A program made the position numbers and the translations under genes. The notes below the pieces were generated by a model that did no database searches, was not told the DNA's origin, and saw nothing but the letters and a program-made list of their open reading frames with translations. This document shows, piece by piece, positions 12,100 through 23,228 of a stretch of 64,000 nucleotides of DNA. Source of the stretch: Cristatella mucedo (Eukaryota; Bryozoa; Phylactolaemata; Cristatellidae). The DNA lies in contig WPIO01000066.1 in the NCBI GenBank assembly GCA_009760855.2, positions 1,260,501 through 1,324,500 on the forward strand, written 5' to 3'. Within the stretch, counting starts at the first letter, position 1, and every line of letters begins with the position of its first letter.

Positions 12100-13880
12100 T
12101 AATCACCGATGCACTTTGAAATAATGCTGACATCTACAATAAACTAAATCCTCATTGGTTGTCTGGTTACCGTTTCAGCTAGTGATCCCGTGAGCATCCA
12201 GCTCGTATCTACTGAAGCTTATTTATCAAGATTATGGAGCTATCATGGAGTCCATTCTGAAAGTTTTAGCATCCCTTATCAGTTCCTGGTAATTAACATT
12301 AAGCAAATACGACTCCTTTCCCTCAATTCTAAACAGGAACCTAATGTCTACATTAAAGAATTATATGAGTGAACTCATCCTTAAATCCATCACCCAGTCG
12401 CAGATAACTAATAATTCTAGACTAGAGATCATACTCTCATATCCTACATCAAAAACGCGCACATCTGTTGTTGTCATGCATAACTACAATAATAAATGTG
12501 TGCTTAGCTTCATCTTAAGGCCCTGGATCTTCAAAAATGCGGCTTTTTGGACGATAATTTACAAAGCAACACTAGACCAAACGAACTTGAGCTTCTCAAG
12601 CCTCATCTACCTTGTATCCCATCTTGTATCTATCGACGATATTGAAGCAAGTTACGGTATACCCGCTTACCTCTTAGTTGAAACCTCACAACTATCCTGT
12701 TGATTCGAGTCTGGTTCAGACCCGACCATTCCACAGAGTTGGCGTTGCTAGCTAATTATAAGGACCTCTTCATCGGTGCAGATTGGTTTAAAGTACCTTT
12801 GCTTGTTTTGCTGGAGCATTGAGCCAAGCTTCATAATACTAATGGGCTAATCATTGTCATGTGCCTCATAATCTTACCAGGACTTTGTGAAACTGACAGC
12901 AGTTGTTAGGTCTTATCTCTTTAGTGGATTCCAGGATTGTGATGAGAATGTTCCATGATGATGCCGTCAACCTCTTAAGTACAGTTACCTAAGTGCTCTA
13001 TGGTGCTGCTTATCTTGCCTGTCTTATCTTATCTTATCTCTACCTGCTTATCTTAACAGTGTCTACACTTCCTGTTGCCAACGTGATTTCCAAAACCACG
13101 CAATAAAAGCTTTCATTTCTAAGCAGATGTCACTCGTGTTTACCTGTTTTTTTATCCCTGCCAGCCCTCGTGCACATCGAATTCTCACGACTACTTTGCT
13201 TTGACGTGTTGCTGACTGGTTGATTTGGATGGCAATGAACATTCTCATGGATAACGAACAGAAAGCTAAAGTACTATGTACAGGCAAGCCAATGACTAGG
13301 TCATTGAAATGCTTACAGCTGAAAATCGGCTCAAGCAGCAAATCCCCTGTAAATCCTGCTATGTGAAATCCAGACTTCCTGTTACGAAGTAACCTTTCGC
13401 ACAGGGCGAATGCATAATGTCTGCAATCAAGTCTGCAAACGATCGATTTGAGAACTTTGCTCACATTTGAGCTGCCTGGATAGGGATACTATATTCCAAT
13501 CGGTCCTTGCATTTGAGACAACCCTTGTGGACCTGTGTAGCTTACTTCTTGCTGGCCTATTCTACCATAGCATTCAGACAGGGGCTGTTAGTTGGTGTAC
13601 AAATATGCAGCTATTCCTGCTAGTTCTTGAGCTTTGCAGTTGCTGTTTCACACAACTGTAAAGCGACCTGATCGGCTTCCCTACCAAGCAGCATACTTAC
13701 AGTAAATGTTCTATCAATCATTTTTAGATTCCTTCATTATCTTACTTCATCCTACCAATTAGAACAACCACTGACTAGAAAGCATGTCACCAGCTTTAGT
13801 GAATCGAATCGTTCAGCCGTACCTCGTATGAACCTCCGATTCTGTTGTGACCTTGCATGTATTCCAGGTATTTGGATCTA
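12100..13880 (+). mobile_element. Family A LINE, long but heavily decayed
   Basis: One of the longest family A relics. The left end matches the pre-RT region (AATGCTGACATCTACAATAA against ATGCTGATGTCGACAATAAA near 27.0 kb). Near 12.56 kb ACACTAGACCAA, then TTGAAACCTCACAAC, mark the RT start. From 13080 the catalytic block is recognisable as TTCTAAGCAGATGTCACTC. The C-terminal region follows to about 13870. The long minus frame 13063-13464 is antisense to this relic and is not a gene. Confidence 0.75.
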
Positions 13881-14316
13881 GCAAAAAAACCTTGAATTTT
13901 CTCCAACACAAGCAATCATATTTCCCGCCACCTGCTAAATCCTTTACACAAGGGGGCTTAAGAATTCCGCACGCGCTTTCTACATTTATTTACTACCAAT
14001 AGCACTACTGCATTTTTTATTGTAAGAATACCAAATTAAAGCCAATGTTATTAAAATTGTATGTGATAGAGGTTAAAAAGAAAATTACAACTATATTTTT
14101 TAGTTTACTATTACTAGATCGGACTTTTGACTAATAACAAAACTTCTACCAGCAAGAGCTAACTGATAATAAAACATCCTGAATAGCCTGATTATAGCCT
14201 AAATTATTGAACCCTTATTGTGGATTAATTTCTTGTATCCACAAGATTATTCAATACAAAATTGGCCAGTTAAAAAACGTAACTCACACTCGAATGTTGT
14301 GTATACTGATCAATGA

Positions 14317-14317
<1 letters not shown>
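13881..14317. other. Unassigned AT-rich interval
   Basis: No gene or repeat recognised before the CT run that follows. Confidence 0.35.
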
Positions 14318-14352
<35 letters not shown>

Positions 14353-14356
14353 TCTG
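14318..14356. repeat. (TC)n microsatellite
   Basis: About 39 bp of nearly pure TC dinucleotide repeat, ~125 bp upstream of the next exon. Confidence 0.9.
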
Positions 14357-14479
14357 ATTCGGCATTACGATATTTATGTCAGAAAAACAGAAATGGCACT
14401 AAATTTATAAGATTATATCTGTAAACAATTTTCTTGAGCATCACCATCTGTGACATTATTTTATTTCTGTTTCTTTTAG

Positions 14480-14760
14480 TGCTGTTAAAAGTGCAGCATT
14501 TACTTAAGCCACCTGGAGCTACGGTTAACCTGTCGTTTGATGGCCCCTATTGTAGGCTGGATATTGAAGGTGGAATATATGAAGTGGCTAAATGTAGAAA
14601 AATTGTTCATGGGGCAAAAGACATATCGAGTATATTTATTTCTGAAATTGGCTATAAAAGCTTGTTTACAGCTGAAGCTGTGAAGCTGACAGCTGATTTT
14701 CTGTTTCGTGCATCCACTCAACAAATTTACTTGATTAAAGCAACAGTACTACTTAGGGAG
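14480..14760 (+). CDS. Partial or degenerate LP-type Ig-like exon, plus strand
   Basis: The acceptor TTTCTTTTAG ends at 14479 and a donor GAG|GTAAAT follows 14760. The product reads PPGATVNLSFDGPYC, corresponding to the LP strand motif of its relatives, then a second cysteine after 13 residues rather than 18-20, and closes with the G-strand-like IYLIKATVLLRE. The exon is ~281 bp, shorter than its relatives at the N-terminal side, and would end in phase 0 instead of phase 1. It may be a truncated, possibly dead, copy. It points toward the minus-strand exon 15041-15430, 280 bp away, so the two form a convergent pair. Confidence 0.45.
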
Positions 14761-15040
14761 GTAAATTGATGCCAAGATAATATGCCCACTCTATATGCCT
14801 TAATAGACCACACCATCGCACTAACATGTATCTTGTTCCAGTAAATCAAACCTTGCAGCTAATTAGTCCTACAGCCACACGTCATATCCGACATTTCTCA
14901 CCAAAATCTCCTACATTATGCAAGTATTTAAAAAGATTACGTTTTTTTCGCATTTAAATTTAGCCACATCACTGGGTAGCTACATTTTCTTGCTAAGCAC
15001 ATAAGTTTGAAAGTTAATAGATACGTAAAGATGTACTTGC

Positions 15041-15430
15041 TTTCTACAACATCAACGATGAATCTATCTCCAACATCATCGTTCTCTGCCTTTATCCTGC
15101 TAAAAAAAGTCAAGTCGAACGAGTACTCTCCTGCGATGCTGCTTGTTACCTCCTTGGTTATAGAAAGAACGCTTGCATCGTACTGGTTGAGGCGCTTTGG
15201 TGTGCAGAAAACTCTCTGTTTAATAAACATCATCTCGGCATTAAATTTTTCAACACATTGGCAAGGCACAGTTGGTTCCACCTCGCATAAATACATTTGA
15301 CTTTTTGAACCTGAAATCCATCTGTTGATTGATAAGCGAGCTGGTAAAGTGATCTCTTTTAACTGGGCTCGCATGCATCCTCGGTTTCCCACAATTAACT
15401 TCATGTTTTGAGCCACCAAATGCTTTTGAG
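15041..15430 (-). CDS. LP-type Ig-like exon with possible GC donor, minus strand
   Basis: 390 bp, 130 codons. The acceptor is a long T tract ending TTTTAG at 15431-15432, phase 1. The product starts QKHLVAQNMKLIVGNRGC, has TLPARLSINRW near residue 32, a cysteine pair spaced by 18 residues, and SIAGEYSFDL, an Ig F-strand-like stretch whose cysteine is replaced. It ends DRFIVDVVE. A phase 1 end, matching its relatives and giving a whole number of codons, requires the donor GCAAGT at 15035-15040, a GC-AG intron. The alternative GTACAT two bases farther on would end in phase 2. The IVGNR block echoes VVAGNR in 44072-44494. Confidence 0.55.
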
Positions 15431-16674
15431 CTAAAAAAAATACAATGTGCAATGAACATATAACTTGTTGGATCTATAAACTGCTAGTTACTATAGAACG
15501 ATATTTAGGGCTACTTTTTATTTTACTGCAAAATTAGCAGCGTTGTATGGCTTATTATTAGATTTTTAATTGATTTACATATTTTATGCACCCATTACTG
15601 TGTACGTGAATGGTATGTAAGAACCCTGCTGGGCAAGAATATATTTTAGCGATAGGAAATATTTCTTAAGTCTTTGCTAAGAGCAAGACTAACGAGTGCA
15701 GAACTACATTTTTGAGAAATCAACTTCAATCGATGGTTCGATAAGCCTTATATATCAGTTGCAAATATGTAATCTGATTTTATATTATTTGTACGAGACA
15801 GGATCTTATTTACAGCTTAGCTGAAACTAAATTTAGTTTTATCGGACTGTTAAAAGATGACCAGAGCTGTACCAACGTCAGTGTTGCTCCTTAAATTGCT
15901 CTAAATGTATTTGCGTGTTGCGAGCGAAAAATGATTCCGATCTTCCTACATACTCTAAAGAGGTATAGCTGAATCAGGATTACCGGCAAGGAAATGCGAT
16001 GATTTTAAAAATTCTGACACAATGATTGGAAAAGATATGCCAGAGCTGTCAGCAGAGAAGTTTGCATTCAAATTTGGTCTCTTTAGAAGATGATCCAGCA
16101 CATATCATGACCAATCTTAATTAGACGGAAAGGAAATATGAACATATTTTTCCAGATGTAAGCTTACAGAATTTAGCAGCTGACATTGATTCACCCAGTG
16201 GCTAAGTCACGGGGCAGGGGGGCATTTAAGCTCTAGAATGGGCAGAAATATGTACCACATTCTTATCCTTTGCCCCTCTAAACAACTATAACGACGCAAC
16301 TAGAGCAAGCCTCTATTTTTTCTAGAATATATGAGACTTTATTCACTAGATTATAAATATATATACAGATATATAGGGTTTATATTAGATACTTTATTCA
16401 CTATTGCTCAGATTTAATTCTAGTCCAGCTATCATAAAAATATTGCAAGTCATATTCCTCTCCCCATAAAATATTTCCATGTCTTGCCCACAAGAAGAAA
16501 ATCGTAGCTCCCCAGCTGAGTACGAAGACTTCAACATATCAAATGACATCATTAGTAACATGCATATACTGAGATATTTTAAATTTTATGTAAACACCAT
16601 GGGTATACCTTCTCTAATGAGTTATATATACATGGTAGAAGATAATCTGTTCTTTGATAAGTAACAGTAATAAT
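15431..16674. other. Unassigned AT-rich interval
   Basis: About 1.2 kb with no named repeat. A 61-codon plus frame (16479-16664) is unsupported. No signal-peptide exon for the minus-strand Ig-like exon was identified here, although it would be expected in this direction. Confidence 0.4.
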
Positions 16675-16822
16675 AAAAATAATAATCGTAATAATGCACT
16701 TAATAAAGCGCCCTCTAAGAGCTCAATCAATTTCTCAGCGCTTTACATTTGCTGCTAAGGAAACACGATCGAACGGTGAGTGGTATCATGCTTGATTAGC
16801 AACTTGAATAACATGGCGAGCG
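16675..16822 (-). mobile_element. Family A LINE 3' end, minus strand
   Basis: Minus-strand hairpin and a short 3' UTR piece (AAAGCGCCCTCTAAGAGCTC ... AGCGCTTTACATTTGCTGC), with a degenerate ATT tail at the left. Confidence 0.8.
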
Positions 16823-17109
16823 GATCTTGCAGGAATTTAGTAAGTGAAGTACTGAGCTGACGATTAACTCGAACGGAGGATGCTATGTGAGCGCCATGTG
16901 ATTGCTACGATTGCAGCTTATATCGATATCTATTAGGATCACCTTCAAACGTTAGGACCCCACTTAGTCTTCCGTTTGTGCCAACTTTAAATCACAAATC
17001 GTCAGTAGAACTCAACATCTCAAAATTCCTGAATATTTCTATCAGATCTACTGTTCGATGGATATATGTTCTCATTGTTTACTTGTTATGTTAGCTTCAA
17101 TTGTGGAAT

Positions 17110-17592
17110 TTAATGTATCTCCATCTGTAACTCCACAATTTCGCAAAGGCAATGTCTACTTCACGTAGTAGAGTTTTGAATAGCTCCACTCAGCCTAGGC
17201 AGCTTCCATATACATTTGGTAGCCAACAGACTTCGTCTCACACAACAAAGTTAGCATAAGAAGTACAGCTGACTCGAGAGAACAGTTGACATTGTGACTA
17301 GCGTGGAAGTAGCTGCTCAGGGTGGCTGCAAAGGTAAAGGATGTGTCACAGTCGGCATCAGGATAATAATTGCTGTTGCGAAAGTATTGCGGAAGTGAGT
17401 TCCCCATTTTTAGAACCCGGAAAGCAAAAGCTTATGTTGTTAATGGATATTAAGTAGAGACATTGAGCAACTAATTTAATCTCCATAAAAAACCTGAGGG
17501 TCCAGAGAAGCTGGAACTGATGCAGAACTTCGGCTAGCTATGAAGGAGCCAAGCCATAGCCGGCCTTGTGCGGCAGTCTAAGAACTTTGGGA
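17110..17592 (-). mobile_element. Family B LINE 3' part, minus strand
   Basis: Family B 3' UTR and C-terminal coding remnant. Marker words are AATGTATCTCCATCTGTAAC, TTTGGTAGCCAACAGACTTC and GAGCCAAGCCATAGCCGGCC. A minus frame still reads DCDTSFTFAATLSSYFHASH. The homology stops near 17592. Confidence 0.8.
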
Positions 17593-17964
17593 CGCCAACA
17601 TGTTGGAATTTAATAATTGCTGTAGTCCTAGCGGCTTTTACTGAGGCATGATTGCACGCAATCAACTTTTTAATGACGAAGGCTGAAAACATTTTGGCTG
17701 AGTCGTTAATACCTGCAGAGTGAGACCTCTGATCATTTGCAAGCGAATACTTTTTAACTTCTTTTAAGTCAGTTTTTTTGGTTGGCAGGTCATAGATTTT
17801 TAAGTGAAAAGCCAATCAAAAAAATTAAGTAGCATGGCAAAGTCAGGTGGGCAGAATTGATAGTGAGTAGCCTCAAAATAGCTTCTCATGGCTTCTAGAA
17901 ACTATATCGTCTAGTAGGCAGCCAGAGTACAGTCAACATAGTGGCCATTAAAACTGTTAAAGTA
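17593..17964 (-). other. Unassigned insert between two family B pieces
   Basis: About 370 bp with no match to family B, lying between two family B fragments that overlap in the consensus. A 93-codon minus frame (17534-17815) spans into it and reads lysine-rich, non-repetitive protein (for example IYDLPTKKTDLKEVKKYS). No start, splice or family evidence supports a gene. Confidence 0.3.
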
Positions 17965-18175
17965 AGTTAGGTGTCCACACAGGACCTTAGGACTCGAACA
18001 GGCCGAAGCTGGTGCAGCAGTTCAGCTAGGCACGATGGAGCCAAGCCCCGGCTGGCTTTTTGGGTCAGCATAACAACTTTTCTCTGTATCCGTTGCTCAA
18101 CCGGCATCTATCCTAGCTCTTTTTTCAAAGGAGAAACGTGCTCAAGCCTCTGGGACTTGAAGACTTAAGGAGAAT
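17965..18175 (-). mobile_element. Family B LINE fragment, minus strand
   Basis: Internal family B piece (GTGTCCACACAGGACCTTAG to GGGACTTGAAGAC). It overlaps in consensus with the end of 17110-17592, so it comes from a second copy or a duplication rather than from the same copy split by an insert. Confidence 0.7.
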
Positions 18176-18845
18176 ACTTTGTGTGAGTTTTGTTTTAGGG
18201 CTAAGGTCCTTTTTTCTTGCAGGGCTCAGCACACCATGCATCACAGCAGAGAACTGCAGCAGTGTATTCTCTCGCCTACCACCACTCCTCAGCTCGGTAT
18301 TGAGTTTAAGCATGCAATCGCTGTGCGAAGAGGTAGAATTGTGCATTGTAAAATGCACAGCAGAACGCTTCCTTGCGTACCTTAATCAATTGCCTATTAG
18401 ACTATCGATCTGGTGCGAGCAGCTTTGGGACCACAAAGTTTCGACGAAATTTGCCTTGTTAGAGTCCCTGGTCCTGGTGACCGATACAGAAGCATCGTCT
18501 AGTGGAGTCCTGCAGGAGGTGAGCAGGCCACAAAAGTAGCTTCCGGAGTCGTCTTAGCTACTAACCCTGCAAGACTATCAGTCAGTGTAATGATTTCTCT
18601 CTGTATTGCATGAATAACCTGGAACAATTGAAAAGCCTCAAGCTATGGAAACATCGTAGCACTGTCTTGAGCTGTTAAAGGGTTAGAGCGACTCCCAACA
18701 GCTGGTCTCAGCCTTGAAGATTTTCAATCCATGGAAACACTTCAACCCAATTAGATTAATGGTACTAATAGCAAAAGAAGGTAACAAGGTAAAGTCCTCA
18801 AAAATGGTAGACAATTTTAATTTTTTTTTATTTGCGTATTAAAAC
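18176..18845. other. Unassigned interval
   Basis: Moderately GC-rich. Overlapping plus frames (18138-18539, 133 codons) and a minus frame are open but none shows a domain. Possibly an older, unrecognised repeat. Confidence 0.35.
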
Positions 18846-18994
18846 AGCCGAGCTGGATTGGTCCAGCGGTTAAGGTGCTTGCCCCGACTAAGATCTCGCA
18901 GAGATCGTGGGCTCGAGCCCTGAGCCATATGTGAAGCTCCTGAATAGAGATTAAGTTCTCTTGGGCGCTACACAAATAAATTGTATGTTTTTTT
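18846..18994 (+). mobile_element. SINE S1 with LINE A-like tail
   Basis: tRNA-like head with a box A-like TGGTCCAGCGGTTAAGG and a box B-like GGGCTCGAGCCC, followed by AGAGATTAAGTTCTCTTGGG and CGCTACACAAATAAATTG, which resemble the family A 3' end (AGAGATTAAGTTCTCTGAGG and GCGCTTTATCAAGTG). The 8-bp word TATTAAAA flanks it at 18837-18844 and 18995-19002 and may be a short target-site duplication, though it is low complexity. Confidence 0.8.
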
Positions 18995-19657
18995 TATTAA
19001 AAGTTAACTAGTTATAAATGCGTTCCCTAACCTTTATGGTTGTCAGATCCATGTAGTACGGTTAATCAAATTATTACGTTAGACCTATTTACGCAGGAAG
19101 TAGTATATTGAGTTCAACATAATGATTTTATTTGAAAACTAACAGCCCGAACTTAAGTTTTATGGTGTACTCTGTGAATATATGCTACTCCGCCCTAAAC
19201 GGACCTGGGGATAATCACTTTTCAAAATGATAAAACGTTAAATTAAAAAATGGCACGCTCCCTCCAGATCAAACGTTTAACAGATAGTTATAACCTGATC
19301 ATAAAAGCTTAAATAGCTTAAATGAGATCACCAACGCTATAGCCCAGCCCACCAAGCTCATACCAACCTCCCTCAAACGGCCTTGCAGGGCCCTAACTTC
19401 TCATTTACTTGCCAGCAATAAGCTTACATTAGTATGCTTACATTGATTTAACAACCTGAAGTAGCTATCATTCAGCAAATATCACTAGGGATAATGCCTT
19501 AATAAATGACAGCCACAGGGACCGCAGTAACTAAGTTGTCCATTAACATCGAAATTCATGAATCTCGGGACAGCTGATCCAGTTCCTGTAGCGGCCATAA
19601 CCCAAATGGGAACGGCCGCCAGTGGTCATTTGTCTGGAGAGGCGAAGAGTGGTGACT
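18995..19657. other. Unassigned interval
   Basis: No gene or repeat recognised. Confidence 0.4.
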
Positions 19658-19935
19658 TTTATGTACGTATCTCCGTCTGTAACTCCACAAAGTCATAAAA
19701 ACCATGTGGTAGCTACATAGGAGAGTTTTCTATAGCTCATTCACAGCCTAACTGGCTTTCACAAAGCATTCGGTATCCAGCAGACTTTGTCTCACCCAAC
19801 AAAGAGAAAGTATAAAGCATAGCAGAGTCAGGAGAGCAGTTGAGGTAGCCAGTAGTATTGAAGTAGTAGCTCAGGACCGCTGAAAAGGATGAGCCATTGT
19901 GGGAGGTAGGAGAGTAGTTGTCGTTTTGTAACTAT
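19658..19935 (-). mobile_element. Family B LINE 3' end, minus strand
   Basis: Family B 3' UTR and a short coding remnant (ACGTATCTCCGTCTGTAACT, CAGCAGACTTTGTCTCACCC). 5'-truncated near 19935. Confidence 0.8.
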
Positions 19936-20104
19936 GATGGAACTAGCTCTTCGTTTACTGGAAGTCAGTCTTAAAGCGTTAATTCAATTCTATTCATATA
20001 CAATTGAGGTGATTTCAAGTTCAATAATGTCGTAAATATTTTGATATTTGTATTGGCCAATACGAGTGAACCGCACGGCTGTATCATGGTCTGATAGCCA
20101 GTGG

Positions 20105-21900
20105 TATAATAATAATAACAATAATGCACTGGGTAAAGCATACTCAGAGAACTCAATCTCTTTCTAGGCGCTTTACATTTGCTGCAAAGGGAAACGCGAT
20201 TGAATGGTGAGTAAAATCATGCTTGATGAACGACATGAATAACATGGATAGGTGTGCTATGCACAGGGTAAACATGCAAATGTGTTTAGTGGCAGCATGC
20301 ACAGTGTCAGCATGCATTACCACGTTAAGGACGAATCGCAGGGACCCACTAAATGCTTTCCTAAATAGGTGTGTTTTTAAGTTCTTTTTAAATGTGGTCA
20401 AGTCAGGGAAAATTCTAAAGCAAGTCGTAAGACATTTGCAGGCTTTAAGAGCATGTGAGCTAAATGCACGGTCTCCAAAGGATTTTAGTTTGGTCCAAGG
20501 TATTGGTAAACTGTTGGATTCCGAAAAGCCCACGGTACGATGCTTGGCATAGTGGGGGAGTAGATCTGAGAGATATGCTGGAGCCGAAGAATGAAGTGAC
20601 CTAAAAGTGAATTAGAAAACCTTGAAGTCGATCCGTTGCTTGACTATGAGCAAGTGCAGTTCGGCGAGAAGTGGATTGATATCAGAACTGCCACGATCAC
20701 GACAGACAAGCCTAGCTGCAAAGTTTTACACCAGCCGGAATCGCCCGATTGCACATGCTGGTAGGACAGCAACCAGTGGGTTGCAGAAGTCACAATGGGA
20801 TTTGACAAATGCATTGATCGACTTGGACGTGGTATCCTTATCCAAGCATCTCCGATTTTTAGCAATGTTACGTAGCTGAAAGCAGACAGAATTGAATGAG
20901 GCGCTGATGCGGTCGTCTAACGAGAGATCATTTTGGAACATGACACCTATATTTAGAGCTGATATTCAACGGGAGACATGCAGGTAAAGCCAATTTTGAG
21001 AGTCAGCCTTTTCCATTTCGTAATCACGCTTGCTTTGTTCATAACTAGTAAGTTAGTTTTATCTTTGCTTAGTTTTAGAAAATTTGTTGCCCTTAATGTG
21101 GGGATGTCATCAATACATGCAGCAAGTGAGTTGATAGAGTTCGAGGTGCTCGAAGGCTGGGAGGGATTAAAGCAAGGGTACAACTCAGTGTCATCCGCAT
21201 AGAAGTGAAATCCTAGATTGTGCTTGGCAATCGCATCAGCAAGAGGGAGAGTATACACCTCGAAAAGAGCTGGACCTAGCAGGGAGCCCTGAGGTACCAC
21301 ATATTTCAGGATGATCTTTGTCCATTCTCGTCCATACTCTAAAGTCTATTACTGAGATGGGACCTGAACCATTGCAGAGCAGCGCCAGTGATGCCCAGGT
21401 GAGATGATAGGCGCTCTAGAAGAACTTTGTGATCGATAGTATCAAAAGCTGCCGAAATATCGAGCAAAACAAGCAGAGACATTATACCTATGTCTGGACT
21501 CCTAAGTAGGTCGTCGTACACCCTAAGCAATGCTGAGTCGGTGGAGTGATTAGCTCTAAAGCCAGACTGACACTTATTGGCATGGTTTGTAGTTTCAATA
21601 TACGAGTTCAGCTGGTCTGCCACAACCGGTTCCAGTGTTTTTGATAGAAAAGGTAGAAGGGAGACTGGGTAGTAGTTGCTTAAGTTCTATTGGTCTAGTG
21701 TCGCTTTCTTGAGAATTGGCCTGACTACAGCTTTTTTGAAAGGTGCTTGGACATGACCAGAGGCTAATGACATATTATTGATGATAGTTATGTATGGCAG
21801 CAGCAGATCAATGTCACTTAGGAGCAGGACGGTTGGAATAGGATCCAGAGGACTTGCTCTCTTTTTTGATTGATATATGACTTTCAGGAAGAGATCACTT
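20105..21900 (-). mobile_element. Older family A LINE, 3' part, split by a nested copy
   Basis: Minus-strand family A copy with its hairpin at the left. Readable RT remnants on the minus strand include GTTDSALLR-like sequence near 21.5 kb, LLVLLDISAAFDTIDHKVLL and FYADDTELYPCFN (the catalytic YADD is kept), but stops and frameshifts break it into at least four frames. At 21722-21739 the complement has six As where the copy at 27380 has seven, showing the ancestral length of that run. Homology ends at 21900 and resumes, in consensus order, at 23077, so a plus-strand family A element has landed inside it. Confidence 0.85.
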
Positions 21901-23076
21901 GTGTCCGGTTCTTTTCACGGTTTATACTCTGCCTCTTGCTGATGTGATTGCCAAGCACAATCTAGGCTTTCACTTCTATGCAGATGACACTCAGTTGTAC
22001 CTTTGCTTTGATCCCTCACAGCCTTTGAGCACCTCAAATTCTCTCAACTCACTTGCTGCATGCATTGATGACATCCGCACATGGATGGCAGCAAATTTTC
22101 TAAAAGTTAACGATGATAAAACTAACTTACTAGTTATGGGCAAACCCAGTGTGATCCAGAGATTGGAAAGGCTGACTCTCAAAATTGGCTCTGCCAGCAT
22201 GTCTCCAGTTGAATCAGCTCGAAATCTAGGTGTCATATTCCAAAGCGACCTCTCGTTAGACGACCACATCAGCTCCACAGTCAAATCCGCCTATTTTCAG
22301 CTTCATAACATTGCTAAAATTTGGGCCTGTTTAGATAAAAATACCACGTCCAAGTTGGTCCATGCATTCGTGACATCCCGTCTCGACTTCTGCAACTCAC
22401 TGCTTACTGGCCTACCAGCATGTGCGATCAGGCGATTGCAGCTGGTGCAAAACTTCGCAACTTGGCTTGTCTGTCGTGAGCATCGCAGTTGCCACATTAC
22501 TCCGCTTCTCGCCGACCTGCACTGGCTACCAGTCAAGCAAAGGATTGACTTCAAGGTTTTGTCCCTCACTTTTAGGTCCCTTCATTCTATGGCTCCAGCC
22601 TATCTGTCAGATATACTACCCCATCAGGCCAAGCATCGTACCGACCGCTTTTCGGAATCCAACAGTCTAGAAATACCTCATACAAACCTTAAATCCTTTG
22701 GAGACCGTGCATTTAGTTCATATGCTCCCAAAGCCTGGAACTCCCTCCCGACCTGCGTCAGAACATCCCCTGACCTTACCACATTTAAAAAGGAAGCTCA
22801 AAAGACACCTATTTAGGACAGCATTTAGTGGGTCCCTGTGATTCGTCCTTGATGTGCTAATGTGTGCTGACACTGTGCATGCTGCCACTAACCACATTTG
22901 CATGCTGACCCTGTACATGTCACCCCTAACCATATTATTCATTTCGTTTGTTTTTCAAGCATGATTTTACTTACCATTCAATTGCATTTCACTTCACAGC
23001 AAATGTAAAACGCCTAAAGAGAGATTAAGTTCTCTGAGGGCGCTTTATCAAGTGAATTATTATTATTATTATTATT
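21901..23076 (+). mobile_element. Younger family A LINE nested inside the older copy
   Basis: 5'-truncated inside RT motif B: it begins at the equivalent of GPVLF. A 305-codon frame (21899-22816) keeps FYADDTQLYLCFD and the C-terminal region through RTSPDLTTFKK, then a small indel breaks the last ~10 residues. 3' UTR, intact hairpin and (ATT)n tail follow to 23076. Flanks share at most TTGTG (21899-21903 and 23075-23079), so the target-site duplication, if any, is very short. The pair makes a large inverted repeat. Confidence 0.9.
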
Positions 23077-23228
23077 GTGACCTGCTTAAATGAAGATATC
23101 GAGATGCAGCCAGGAATCGGGTAGCAGCATTTTAGGGGGTGTTCTCATCGCAGGGATGGACTCCCTGATCTTGTTTATCTTCTGCAGAAAGAATCGAGAT
23201 AAGCGATCGGCTCGATCATCACAAGGAT
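23077..23228 (-). mobile_element. Older family A LINE, 5' remnant beyond the nested copy
   Basis: Continues the minus-strand copy: GTGACCTGCTTAAATGAAGA matches the complement of the pre-RT segment near 27.2 kb (GCATTTAAACAGGTCAC), through GGGATGGACTCCCTGAT, to about ATCACAAGGATCAC, where homology stops. Joined across the insert, the two parts are collinear with no gap. Confidence 0.85.

Noticed and set aside
13063-13464. 133-codon minus-strand open frame
   Set aside because: It is antisense to a decayed family A LINE (the plus strand aligns with the RT catalytic region and beyond), so the frame is accidental.
21991-22569. Minus-strand frames of 88-97 codons
   Set aside because: Antisense shadows of the family A RT frame; the same shadow recurs at the matching place in other copies (28253-28519 and, in opposite orientation, 45439-45705).
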